A stretch of 40,618 nucleotides of DNA, taken from contig JAGTQX010000004.1 in NCBI GenBank assembly GCA_018396675.1, positions 67,697 to 108,314 on the forward strand, read 5' to 3'. The notes below the pieces were generated by a model. It was not told the DNA's origin. It worked only from the letters and a program-made list of their open reading frames with translations, and did no database searches. Below, piece after piece: positions 1-8,191 of the stretch. The stretch's first letter is position 1. Each line of letters opens with the position of its first letter. Origin of the DNA: Candidatus Bathyarchaeota archaeon (GTDB taxonomy: Archaea; Thermoproteota; Bathyarchaeia; Bathyarchaeales; Bathycorpusculaceae). Made by a program: the position numbers and the translations under genes.

Positions 1-2241
1 TGCATAAGAGACATTGTCCCAGAAGATTTTCCGAAAGTTTCAGACATGCCAGTCGCCTCTGAATCAGTCAAAGTTTGGGAGTCTAAAATAAAATATTACC
101 AATCCTACATTTACGACCGCGAAATCTTGCCAGGCATGATTTACGAAGTTAAAAACGGCAGTCTAGTACCAAGGCGCGTTGAAGAAGCCGAAAAAATGGT
201 TCACCAAATAATCGGAATGTTCAAGGATACAGACTGTGAAGAACTTGAACATATTGAACAGTGGGCCAGACTTCTTGAGTACCCAGCTCCAAAATTCCGC
301 TACGTCGCCATGGACATAGAAGTTCAATCGCCAATACCGACAAGAATGCCTGACCCCCGCGAGGCAGCCCACCCAGTTGTCTGCGTCTCTTTCTACAGTT
401 CAGACGGACAAAAACGGGTATTACTTTTGAAACGCAGTGGAGCCCGCGAGGGAACAGAACACTTACCCGCCGACGTGAAAATTGAGCTTTTCGATTCTGA
501 AGAAAAACTTTTGAAAGCCGTCTTTGACGTTTTATGGGATTATCCGTTTGTTGTAACCTTCAATGGTGACGATTTTGATTTGAGATATTTGACACATAGA
601 GCAGAAGGGCTTGGCTTTAGAAGAGACGAGGTTCCAATAGAAGTTGGCAAACGCGTCTGCCTCCTAAAATATGGGGTGCACATCGACCTTTACAAGTTCT
701 TCTTCAACCGCTCCATCCAAATCTACGCCTTCAACAATCGGTACCGCGATGTAACTTTAGGCGACGTCGGCAAAGCACTTGTAGGACTAGACAAAATACC
801 TTTAGAGAAAAGCATAGGCGACCTATCTTACACGGAACTCGCCAAATACTGTTTCAGAGACTCCGAAATAACGTATAAACTTACAAGTTTTGAAGATGAG
901 CTTGTCTTGAAACTTATTCTTGCTTTAGCCAGAATAAGCAGCATGCCAATGGAAGACGTGAGTCGCCAAGGTGTTTCCAGATGGATAAGAAACTTCATGC
1001 ACCGTGAACACCGCAGAAGAAAAATGCTAATTCCAAACGCAGAAGACATACTCGCCGTTAAAGGCAAAACAGCCACAAAAGCCATAATAAAAGGCAAAAA
1101 ATACAAAGGCGCCATAGTCGTTGAACCAGTCCCAGGCGTGCATTTTAACGTCGCTGTCATGGATTTTCCAAGCCTATACCCATCCATAATAAAGGTCTGG
1201 AATCTCGGATACCAATCAATTTTATGCAATCATCCAGAATGCAAAACAAACCGCATACCTGACACGCCGCATTGGGTTTGCCGAAAAAAACGCGCGCTTG
1301 AAAGCCTACTAATAGGCTCGCTTAGAGATTTACGAGTTCAATGGTACAAACCAAAATCGAAGGATAAGACTTTAAGGGCAGAGATTAGAAGCTGGTACAA
1401 CATTATTCAAGGCGCCCTCAAAGTGATTCTGAACGCCAGTTACGGAGTTTTCGGAGCAGACAGTTTTGACCTTTATTGTCCACCAGTAGCCGAAGCAACC
1501 GCGGCCATAGGGAGACACACCATAACCCAAATCATTAGGAAGACCGAGGAATTAGGAATACAGGTGCTTTACGGAGACACGGACAGCGTTTTTCTGAAAA
1601 ACCCATCAAAAGAACAGATACGCGAGCTTGAGGAATGGACTGAACGTGAACTAAAGATGGGTTTGGACGTCGACAAAGTTTACCGTTACGCAGTGTTCAG
1701 TTCAAGAAAAAAGAATTATCTAGGCGTTTTAGAAGATGGAAGCGTCGACGTCAAGGGGTTAACAGGCAAAAAACGCCACATTCCAGTCTTCATCAAAAAG
1801 GCCTTTGACAGAATGAAAGAACGCTTAGCAATGGTGAAAACTCCAGCAGACTTTGAAGCGGCAAAAAAGGATATTATCCAAACAATCCGCGACTGTTACA
1901 TGCGCTTAAAAAGACGCGAATGGGAAAACATGAACGAACTTGCCTTCAACGTTGTTTTAGGCGAGGAGTTGGAACGCTACACGAAAACAACTCCACAACA
2001 TGTTAAGGCCGCAAGAATCTTGAAAGAAAACGGTGTAGAACTTAAAGCAGGCGACTTGATAAGCTTCGTAAAGGTCGTCAACGAACCGCATGTCAAACCA
2101 GTAGAGATGGCGACAAAAAATGAAGTAGACGTAGACAAGTACATAGCGTACCTGCACTCAACCTTTGACCAAGTTCTGGACGCGCTAGGCTTGGACTTCG
2201 ACGAAATAATAGGACTAACAAAACTGGAGCGTTTTATGTAA
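1..2241 (+). CDS. polB: Family B DNA polymerase (5'-truncated by window edge)
   Basis: Replicative or repair DNA polymerase with proofreading. The frame is open to base 1, so the N-terminus lies outside the window and the first ATG at 46 is internal. All 3'-5' exonuclease motifs are visible: ExoI (YVAMDIEVQ), ExoII (NGDDFDLRYL) and ExoIII (YCFRDSEITY). The polymerase motifs follow: A (DFPSLYPSII), B (KVILNASYGVFGA) and C (YGDTDSVF), then a KKNY-type block (SSRKKNYLGV). Catalytic aspartates are intact in both domains, so the enzyme should be active. The C-terminus ends KLERFM, which only loosely resembles a PCNA-binding box. The next gene is convergent and begins 13 bases beyond the stop. Which archaeal PolB subfamily this is cannot be settled without the N-terminus. 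Confidence 0.96.
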   Translation, partial: CIRDIVPEDFPKVSDMPVASESVKVWESKIKYYQSYIYDREILPGMIYEVKNGSLVPRRVEEAEKMVHQIIGMFKDTDCEELEHIEQWARLLEYPAPKFRYVAMDIEVQSPIPTRMPDPREAAHPVVCVSFYSSDGQKRVLLLKRSGAREGTEHLPADVKIELFDSEEKLLKAVFDVLWDYPFVVTFNGDDFDLRYLTHRAEGLGFRRDEVPIEVGKRVCLLKYGVHIDLYKFFFNRSIQIYAFNNRYRDVTLGDVGKALVGLDKIPLEKSIGDLSYTELAKYCFRDSEITYKLTSFEDELVLKLILALARISSMPMEDVSRQGVSRWIRNFMHREHRRRKMLIPNAEDILAVKGKTATKAIIKGKKYKGAIVVEPVPGVHFNVAVMDFPSLYPSIIKVWNLGYQSILCNHPECKTNRIPDTPHWVCRKKRALESLLIGSLRDLRVQWYKPKSKDKTLRAEIRSWYNIIQGALKVILNASYGVFGADSFDLYCPPVAEATAAIGRHTITQIIRKTEELGIQVLYGDTDSVFLKNPSKEQIRELEEWTERELKMGLDVDKVYRYAVFSSRKKNYLGVLEDGSVDVKGLTGKKRHIPVFIKKAFDRMKERLAMVKTPADFEAAKKDIIQTIRDCYMRLKRREWENMNELAFNVVLGEELERYTKTTPQHVKAARILKENGVELKAGDLISFVKVVNEPHVKPVEMATKNEVDVDKYIAYLHSTFDQVLDALGLDFDEIIGLTKLERFM

Positions 2242-2254
2242 ACTAGCCATCGAT

Positions 2255-2761
2255 TTATGACATGGCTTTAGTATGCCGTTTGCTCACTCCGCTTCTAGTC
2301 AAGCTTTCCAACAATGCAAATCCCAAGATGTTTATTGCAACGAGTGAACCGATGAAAACACCAAATAATCCAAGCTCTACCGCGACATTGAATATTATCC
2401 ATAAGTAGCCTCCGACAACAACCGTTATAACGATGGTTTCAATAATGCAGCCCAAAAATCTGCTGATGATGGTGCTCCTGCCTCGATTAATATACCAAGC
2501 CAAGCTGCATGCAACGAAATTGGCAACGGTTCCGCCGACAACATCAACAACACCTAAGCCACCATAAACGTTTGCAATAAAACAACCTAGGCTCAACCCG
2601 AAAGCCGCCGGCATACCAAACAACATTGACAACGGAAGCAAAGCATCAGCAACCCTAACTTGGTAAACTTGGAAGCTTATTGGCGTAAGAAAAACAACGG
2701 CAGCAGCATAAAGCGCTGCAAAGACCACCATCAAAGCCAAGTCTTTACTGTCAATTTTCAA
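2255..2761 (-). CDS. queT: QueT-family transporter (queuosine/archaeosine precursor uptake)
   Basis: A 168-residue integral membrane protein with about five hydrophobic segments. The block QVRVADALLPLSMLFGMPAA followed by GCFIANVYGGLGVVDVVGGT is characteristic of the QueT/COG4708 family, which is associated with uptake of 7-deazaguanine precursors. In archaea the expected cargo would be preQ0 or a related base for archaeosine in tRNA; that is inferred from the family. The start is TTG at 2761, five bases after a strong ribosome site (GGGAGGTG). The gene has its own promoter-like TTATAA (2854-2859) in the gap after the upstream minus-strand gene. The predicted 5' leader is highly structured and described separately. 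Family assignment is secure; the substrate is not. Confidence 0.88.
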   Translation of the reverse strand: MKIDSKDLALMVVFAALYAAAVVFLTPISFQVYQVRVADALLPLSMLFGMPAAFGLSLGCFIANVYGGLGVVDVVGGTVANFVACSLAWYINRGRSTIISRFLGCIIETIVITVVVGGYLWIIFNVAVELGLFGVFIGSLVAINILGFALLESLTRSGVSKRHTKAMS

Positions 2762-2768
2762 TTTTTCA

Positions 2769-2830
2769 CCTCCCTACTCCGGGGTTTTTTATGGCGGAAC
2801 GGGTGGGAGGCCCCACTCACCCGCCAACAA
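2769..2830 (-). promoter_or_regulatory. Structured leader of queT, candidate riboswitch
   Basis: On the minus strand a hairpin pairs GGCGG (2825-2821) with CCGCC (2797-2793) and GTGGG (2816-2812) with CCCAC (2807-2803). It is followed by ATAAAAAA and CCCC (2784-2781), which can pair with GGGG (2814-2811) in a pseudoknot. CCTCCC (2810-2805), in the loop and upper stem, is perfectly complementary to the GGGAGG ribosome site (2774-2769). Hairpin and ribosome-site pairing therefore exclude each other. A TATA-like TTATAA at 2854-2859 would start the transcript near 2830, just before the hairpin. Confidence 0.5.
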
Positions 2831-2875
2831 ACACTGCAGTTACGCAAAAGAGGTTATAAGAGTTTCTGGCGTGAT

Positions 2876-3328
2876 TTACGTTTTTGCCTCTGCCTCGCTA
2901 CCTGTCGACTTCTCTTCAGAAATTTCGGCAGTTCCTGGTTCAGCGGCTATTTCTTGAACTTGAGCACTTCCTTCTTTTCGCGCGTATAATAAGTCATATG
3001 GCGGAGGAGGCGCGTTCAGCACTGTTGAAAGTAAATACATGACTGTGAACGCTTGCTGGTATATCTTCTGAAAGACATAGGGAAGCTTTGTTTCAGGGTC
3101 AACTTCCAACATCTTGTTTATTTCCGCATCTTTTCCAGTTAACGTTGCCGTGCCGTTAATCTCGAATTTTACGACGTTAGGCTTCGTTGTTAACGAAAGA
3201 CTGAAACCAATAATGTTTGTCTGGCTCTTACGTTCCTTCTCTTCAAGTTTCGCATTAACATTAAAGTTCACAGTTCCAACTTCGCCCTTAACGTCAAGCT
3301 TAACCCCTATTATACTGGCGATTTCCAC
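2876..3328 (-). CDS. Hypothetical beta-rich protein, faintly SecB-like
   Basis: A 150-residue soluble protein with GTG start at 3328. Residues 1-75 alternate hydrophobic and polar residues as in antiparallel beta strands. Residues about 84-103 form a helix (FQKIYQQAFTVMYLLSTVL), then NAPPPPYDLLYA, then an acidic low-complexity tail. This order of beta sheet, helix, proline-rich segment and aromatic resembles the SecB export chaperone fold and archaeal SecB-like proteins, but I recognise no diagnostic motif. The frame stays open upstream to a stop at 3385 and the strand-like pattern continues there (YVPNVSIK), so the true start could lie further 5' at a non-canonical codon. It shares direction with queT but queT has its own promoter. 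Function unknown. Confidence 0.62.
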   Translation of the reverse strand: MEIASIIGVKLDVKGEVGTVNFNVNAKLEEKERKSQTNIIGFSLSLTTKPNVVKFEINGTATLTGKDAEINKMLEVDPETKLPYVFQKIYQQAFTVMYLLSTVLNAPPPPYDLLYARKEGSAQVQEIAAEPGTAEISEEKSTGSEAEAKT

Positions 3329-3453
3329 TTTAATCGAAACATTTGGAACGTAAAGTGCTGGGCAAATAATTGATTCCCCACATCAAACTATGCGAAACGC
3401 GGCGCTAGATAACCTCCGTGAATAAGCCTCACCCTCGACAAATTTTTGCCTTT

Positions 3454-3478
3454 TGTGTGTAGCACGGCGCTACACACA
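3454..3478. repeat. Perfect 10-bp inverted repeat (hairpin)
   Basis: TGTGTGTAGC (3454-3463) and GCTACACACA (3469-3478) are exact reverse complements separated by five bases (ACGGC). The element lies just past the stop of the minus-strand GT4 gene. On the minus strand it is followed by A-rich sequence rather than a T run, so it is not a classic intrinsic terminator. It could be an mRNA 3'-end stabiliser or a binding site; nothing else fixes its role. Confidence 0.6.
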
Positions 3479-3486
3479 GCCGCGCG

Positions 3487-4356
3487 TTACAGAAATTGCT
3501 GAAAAAGCACAGCGGCAAGAGTAGAAGCAGACACCAAAAACGCTATTACAGTGACAACTTGGTGTTCTGTCATTGGACGTTTGTAAGTGATAATCGTAAC
3601 CAAACTTCTTCTATGATCTGAATACAGTTTTTTGCCATCAAAAGAAACTTGCGCCTTGGCTCTAAAAAGGAAGTAGTTCAGCAAAATTACAGAAGAATTA
3701 AAAATGTACGGCAAAAGCGAAATCAGCAGACACCATTTTGCATCAGAGATTATCGCGAAAGCGGCTAACGTCATTCCAACTGCAAACGAACCCGTGTTGC
3801 CAACAAAAATTTTTCCTCGAAAATTAAAAAAGGCTAATACAAGCCAAACCGCTAGAGGAATCGTTAAAAGTAGCGCGTTTTGTCCAGAGGCAAACATCAA
3901 GCCTATCATTATTATGGCGGGACAGACAGTTTCTAAACCGTTTAATCCGCCTAGCTGATTCACAGTGTTCGTAGTCACAGTTACAATCAAGGGAATCAAC
4001 AGGAAATAGTAATAAATGCCGAAGTTTAAAGTTCCAAAAAATGGAAGAGTTATTGTTGTACGTATGTAAGGAAGACGGAAGGCTAAGGCAACAAGAGGAA
4101 TCGCGGCTATCAGCGGAAAAAAAGCCTTATAACGCCAGCGCAAATCCATCCAATCATCAAGCAAACCCATAAACCCGCCAAACAGAATGCACACAGACAA
4201 GGTCAAAGCCAGATTAAAATTGTTAACTGCGCCGTTTTCCAAGAAAAAATGCAAAAGAAAAAGGTATATGGCGCTTATCACGACGTAGACTACGCCTAAA
4301 CCAGTTGGAATCAAAGGTTTATTCGGCTTGTGATGGTCTGGAACCCGCGGAAACAA
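3487..4356 (-). CDS. GT4 UDP-sugar:dolichyl/undecaprenyl phosphate sugar-1-P transferase (AglH/MraY-like)
   Basis: A polytopic enzyme of about nine membrane helices, of the family that moves a sugar-1-phosphate from a UDP-sugar to a polyprenyl phosphate, the first membrane step of N-glycan assembly. Family signatures are LLDDWMD (DDxxD, Mg2+ site), NTVNQLGGLNGLE, the GNTGS block and a cytosolic SDHRRSL segment. The start is TTG at 4356 because an in-frame stop lies two codons upstream; GGCGGT serves as ribosome site. At 289 residues it is shorter than the usual 320-350 and begins directly with DHHKPNKPLIPTGLG, so the customary first membrane helix is missing. It starts 12 bases after the AglB gene on the same strand, so the two probably form an N-glycosylation operon. 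UDP-GlcNAc as donor is the default guess only. Confidence 0.87.
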   Translation of the reverse strand: MFPRVPDHHKPNKPLIPTGLGVVYVVISAIYLFLLHFFLENGAVNNFNLALTLSVCILFGGFMGLLDDWMDLRWRYKAFFPLIAAIPLVALAFRLPYIRTTITLPFFGTLNFGIYYYFLLIPLIVTVTTNTVNQLGGLNGLETVCPAIIMIGLMFASGQNALLLTIPLAVWLVLAFFNFRGKIFVGNTGSFAVGMTLAAFAIISDAKWCLLISLLPYIFNSSVILLNYFLFRAKAQVSFDGKKLYSDHRRSLVTIITYKRPMTEHQVVTVIAFLVSASTLAAVLFQQFL

Positions 4357-4368
4357 AGGTTACCGCCT

Positions 4369-6633
4369 TCACTCGTCTGGATAGTTAACCTTGTAAAGGC
4401 AAACCAGCGGAACAACACCACCATATTTTGTGCCATCATTATCCAACCCGGCAATATACGCCTCAGTAAAGTACAGAAGCTGAGTTGTTGGCGCTGAACC
4501 ACTTTTTTGCACTTGCCTCCAACGCTCCAGTGCGTAATTCATCAATTTGTAAATGGTTGAATTTTGTCCCCTAGTGGCTATTAACTCGTCACTATCAGCT
4601 TTTCCATTCTCATTAAGATCTTTCCAGTGATAACCCAAACTGTAGTTTCCGAAAGTTTGCCTAATTTCATTCAAGTCGTCATTCCACATTTCGCTCGCTG
4701 GAATAAAACCGTCATTTATGAAGCGGTCGCGTGCTTTTCCAGAAATCGCAGCCATCCAAATCCATTTGCCTTCGTCGCCGCCAATGTTTGCGAATCCTAC
4801 GCTTCCAGAAGAACTATCATAGTATGCACTTGCGAAGACTAACACGTATTCAACTTTGTGAATCTTGAGCATTTTTATTGCTTGCGTCTCGTTAGACATG
4901 AATATGAAACCTATATCTTCTATCTGTGTTCCATTAATTGTGCCGTTATCTGCGAGAGTTGTAACATTGCCCAATATTGTCAGCCAGTACCCGTAATCCC
5001 ACCAGCTGCACACGACAGTTGTCCCTTTCAGGTTGTTTCTTGTCCACGTTAACATGTTTATCCATTCTTGAACTGGTTGGCTGGGCAATATTGAAAGGCT
5101 GCCAGCGGATATCGTGGTTGGCGCGTAAACTTGCTTGTACACTCTAGGCATCGGAAAAGCAAAGCTTGTCATCAGAATGATGAATATTAAAAATATGGCT
5201 GTGCCACTGAACTCTTTCCCTACATGCTCCAAGCCGAATTTTTTCTTCACGCTAATTTTAGGCGGTTCTTTTATTAATGTGACGAAAGGTTTCAGAAGCC
5301 CATTAATTCCAACAGCAGCCAGAAGACTGAAAGCGGGAGCCATTAGCACAAACAGTCGCACCATTGAACAAGCAAAATATAATGAGGTCAGGCCTAGAAC
5401 GATGAGGAAGATGTTTTTAGTGTTAAGGTTTCTGAAGGCGAAGAAAAAGCCTATGGCGAAAAATATTATTCCAATTCCAAGCTCGTAATAAATCGACCCC
5501 CAAGTAGATATCCTATGCTCAGCCACAGACTCAACGAGGGGAGAAGATTCACGTGTAAACGGGTTTATGACGGAAATGAACTTCCCAGCAATGCCCTGCA
5601 TGTAACCAGCCTGCCAAAGTATAGCAAAACCACAAACAAGTAGAAGCAAGAAAACTACAATCGCCACAATTTTCCATTTCGCGCTTGCAAGATTATTAAG
5701 AACTTCCGCTAAAAAGAGCAAACCAAATACGCCGGCAACTGGAATAACTGCACTTGCCAGCAAATAATTTGGAGATAGTGCTGGAACGTTTATAGCAAGG
5801 AATAAACCGAACCCAAATGCCAGGCTGTAAGCTAAAAGAAGACGGCGGTCATACTTCTTCGCGATCAACATGACAACCGCAAACAACGCTACAACGCCTA
5901 TCGGATAGTAAGCTGCACCCCACCCAGAACAGAAATACCCTAGAACGGCGCCAGCGGCAAGCGAGTATTTCACTACAGACTTCAGTGGTCGAGTCTCCTC
6001 GATGGCTCTTAAAAACAAGAAAATGAAGATGATGAGAGAGAATATGCCTATAGTCTCGTCGTCAAAAAATCCAACAGAAGTTCTTTGAATAAATGAGGGC
6101 TCCAATGCCAAAAAGAAAGCGGCTAAAAAGCCCACCGGCTTACCGCCTATATCTTTACCTAAAAAGTAAATTGCAACACAAGCTAGCGTTCCCATTATGG
6201 CTGGGAAAAGCGAACAAAAACTCATAAGGTCTATGCTTGCTCCAAGCATTGAAACTATTTTGTAAATGAAAGCCGCAGTGAGTGGCAGTCCCGGATATGC
6301 AGTGGCCATGTCCATTCCATACGGATACCATCTTTGTGTGTCAATCCAGTGTGTCGGCCATACCCACGATATGAAGCCGTTTTTAACTATGTATTCTGTG
6401 AAACGATATTGAAAGTAGGGGTCGAACTCTGACAATAAAAGCGTGGATTTTCCAGTTGTCGGGTCTATTTCCCAGCGGATTGGAAAGATGCGTATTGTAA
6501 ACGCTATGAATATTATTAATGCCAAAGTTGAATAAGCTATTATTGATGCGTGGTCGGTTTTTGGGCGAATTTTCCCCAAATTTTTAATGCCGTTAATTAA
6601 GCGTTCTTTTGTCAAAGTTTCTTTGATTCTCAT
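4369..6633 (-). CDS. aglB: Oligosaccharyltransferase STT3/AglB
   Basis: Single-subunit enzyme that transfers the lipid-linked glycan to Asn in N-x-S/T sequons on the outer face of the membrane. The 754-residue protein has a short cytosolic N-terminus, about 13 membrane helices and a soluble C-terminal domain from about residue 500. The first external loop carries the acidic motif SEFDPYFQYR, a second acidic cluster is SVGFFDDETIG, and the sequon-recognition motif WWDYG is at 544-548. Length and motif order match archaeal AglB. The GT4 gene follows immediately. Upstream (6634-6698) lies a 65-base gap from gcvT, so aglB probably has its own promoter. The membrane glycosidase-like protein at 35.5 kb, with six sequons, is a plausible client. 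Confidence 0.95.
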   Translation of the reverse strand: MRIKETLTKERLINGIKNLGKIRPKTDHASIIAYSTLALIIFIAFTIRIFPIRWEIDPTTGKSTLLLSEFDPYFQYRFTEYIVKNGFISWVWPTHWIDTQRWYPYGMDMATAYPGLPLTAAFIYKIVSMLGASIDLMSFCSLFPAIMGTLACVAIYFLGKDIGGKPVGFLAAFFLALEPSFIQRTSVGFFDDETIGIFSLIIFIFLFLRAIEETRPLKSVVKYSLAAGAVLGYFCSGWGAAYYPIGVVALFAVVMLIAKKYDRRLLLAYSLAFGFGLFLAINVPALSPNYLLASAVIPVAGVFGLLFLAEVLNNLASAKWKIVAIVVFLLLLVCGFAILWQAGYMQGIAGKFISVINPFTRESSPLVESVAEHRISTWGSIYYELGIGIIFFAIGFFFAFRNLNTKNIFLIVLGLTSLYFACSMVRLFVLMAPAFSLLAAVGINGLLKPFVTLIKEPPKISVKKKFGLEHVGKEFSGTAIFLIFIILMTSFAFPMPRVYKQVYAPTTISAGSLSILPSQPVQEWINMLTWTRNNLKGTTVVCSWWDYGYWLTILGNVTTLADNGTINGTQIEDIGFIFMSNETQAIKMLKIHKVEYVLVFASAYYDSSSGSVGFANIGGDEGKWIWMAAISGKARDRFINDGFIPASEMWNDDLNEIRQTFGNYSLGYHWKDLNENGKADSDELIATRGQNSTIYKLMNYALERWRQVQKSGSAPTTQLLYFTEAYIAGLDNDGTKYGGVVPLVCLYKVNYPDE

Positions 6634-6698
6634 CTGATTCCAGCTCTTTGGAATAGATTAACAATTGTGTTTTATTTCCCTTGCGGTTAGTTAAACTT

Positions 6699-7832
6699 TT
6701 ACGTTTGAATTTTGCGTTTATAACCGTATTTTTCTGCATCGTAGAAGGGAAATGGCGCAATTTTTGCTTTAGCGTTTTTGCCGCGGATCTCCACGTTTAC
6801 AATATTCCCTTCTTGAGCGTAAATCGTTTGAACGTAAGCCATTGCGATGCCACACTTGAGCAGTGGGGAAAAAGTTCCGCTGGTTACATTCCCTATGTTT
6901 TCATCTTTATCATTGTAAATCTTGAAACCTTGTCTTGGTATACCATGCTCAATCATCTGCAATCCCACGCGTCTGCGTTTGACGCCTTCATCCTTTTGTT
7001 TCAGCAAAGCGTTTTTGCCTATGAAATTGTTTTTCTGGAATTTCACTACGAAGCTTAACCTTGCCTCCAAAGGCGTTATTGTTTCGTCTATGTCGTTGCC
7101 GTAAAGGCATAATCCAGCTTCAAGTCTCAAAGTGTCTCTTGCACCTAAACCGCACGGTTGTATTCCAAAGTCTGCGCCTGCTTTGAGAATGGTATTCCAC
7201 ACTTTAATTGCGTTATCCGGATTTTCCAGCGTTGCGTTCCAAACATAGATTTCGAAGCCGTCCTCGCCCGTGTAGCCAGTACGTGAAAGAAAAACTTCTA
7301 CATCCGCCAATCTGGCAGGTGCGCATTTGAACCTTTCAATTTTGCTTAGGTCAACATTGCAGATTTTCTGTAACGTTTTTTCAGCGTTGGGCCCTTGAAC
7401 CGCAAGCATCGCCACTTTGTCGGATACATCTTCGATTTTAACTTTAAAGCCTTCTGCTTTTTCAACAAGCCAATTATAGTCTTTATCGCGGTTCGTAGCG
7501 TTTGGAACAAGCATAAACTTTTCCTTGTCTAATCGGCTTACAACCAAATCGTCAATTATGCCACCGTTTTCATTGCACATAACTGAATAAAGTGCACTGT
7601 TAGGCGTCAACGTTGAAGTGTCGTTGGTTAAGACGTAGTTTAAAAAGTTTTCAGCGTCGCTTCCTGTTATGGTTACTCGCCCCATGTGGGATATGTCGAA
7701 AACACCGACACTGTTCCGCACCGCTAAATGCTCGGCAGTTATTCCTTTGTAGCATAGTGGCATTTCGAAGTTTGCAAAGGTCGTCATTTCAGCTGTTTTA
7801 CGATGCACCTCATAAAGCTGTGTTCGCCGCAT
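6699..7832 (-). CDS. gcvT: Glycine cleavage system T protein (aminomethyltransferase)
   Basis: Transfers the methylene group of the lipoyl-bound aminomethyl intermediate to tetrahydrofolate, releasing ammonia. From the chosen ATG (7832) the protein is 377 residues and opens MRRTQLYEVH. Family blocks are FDISHMGRVTITG, SRTGYTGEDGFEIYV, GARDTLRLEAGLCLYGNDID and the C-terminal barrel ending near PFPFYD. A TTG three codons upstream is possible, but GAGGGT sits at proper spacing from the ATG. The upstream neighbour on the same strand is a small zinc ribbon 18-28 bases away, so they are probably co-transcribed. The P, H and L proteins are not in the window. Together with ftcD it points to folate-type one-carbon metabolism. 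Confidence 0.94.
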   Translation of the reverse strand: MRRTQLYEVHRKTAEMTTFANFEMPLCYKGITAEHLAVRNSVGVFDISHMGRVTITGSDAENFLNYVLTNDTSTLTPNSALYSVMCNENGGIIDDLVVSRLDKEKFMLVPNATNRDKDYNWLVEKAEGFKVKIEDVSDKVAMLAVQGPNAEKTLQKICNVDLSKIERFKCAPARLADVEVFLSRTGYTGEDGFEIYVWNATLENPDNAIKVWNTILKAGADFGIQPCGLGARDTLRLEAGLCLYGNDIDETITPLEARLSFVVKFQKNNFIGKNALLKQKDEGVKRRRVGLQMIEHGIPRQGFKIYNDKDENIGNVTSGTFSPLLKCGIAMAYVQTIYAQEGNIVNVEIRGKNAKAKIAPFPFYDAEKYGYKRKIQT

Positions 7833-7859
7833 AAATGTCAAACCCTCTTCAGTGAATAA

Positions 7860-8060
7860 TTATTTTGTTGGTTTAACCTCGACGTTTATAGGTATTAGCG
7901 AGAGTTTTCTGCCGCATTTTGGGCATTTACCATTATGTTTATGGAGAATCTCATCTGGAGGTTTAAGCTCGTCCCCCTCATATAGCACGAAGCCGCACTG
8001 ATGGCAAACAACATACTGAGGCAAGCTTGCTTCACCTTCGACATAGAGGCAATATGTCAA
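7860..8060 (-). CDS. Small zinc-ribbon protein
   Basis: A 66-residue protein with two CxxC knuckles (CHQC at about residues 19-22 and CPKC at about 46-49) that should bind one Zn2+, joined by a helical linker PDEILHKHNG. It resembles small archaeal zinc ribbons of unknown role, possibly RNA-binding or accessory subunits. The start is TTG at 8060. There is no ribosome site, but a TATA-like TTAAATTA ends about 20 bases upstream, so the message is probably leaderless. It directly precedes gcvT on the same strand; a functional link is not evident. Confidence 0.7.
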   Translation of the reverse strand: MTYCLYVEGEASLPQYVVCHQCGFVLYEGDELKPPDEILHKHNGKCPKCGRKLSLIPINVEVKPTK

Positions 8061-8191
8061 CTGACGTATTTATCGATTGCTAATTTAACTTGCCTGAGAA
8101 ACAGTTTAAAGAAACGGCACAAAAACTTTTAATTTCACTTTAAGCCTTATTTTGAAACCCTACAATTAATTATTAAACGGCTCGTGTTGGC

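Noticed and set aside
2660-2989. Plus-strand ORF of 109 codons
   Set aside because: It runs antisense through queT, its leader and the next gene, with no protein-like character.
3454-3478. Intrinsic terminator for the GT4 gene
   Set aside because: No T run follows on the transcribed strand; A-rich sequence follows instead.
4311-4502. Overlapping minus-strand frame as a source of the missing GT4 helix by frameshift
   Set aside because: This frame lies within the intact AglB C-terminus and does not read as the missing membrane helix, so a frameshift is not supported.
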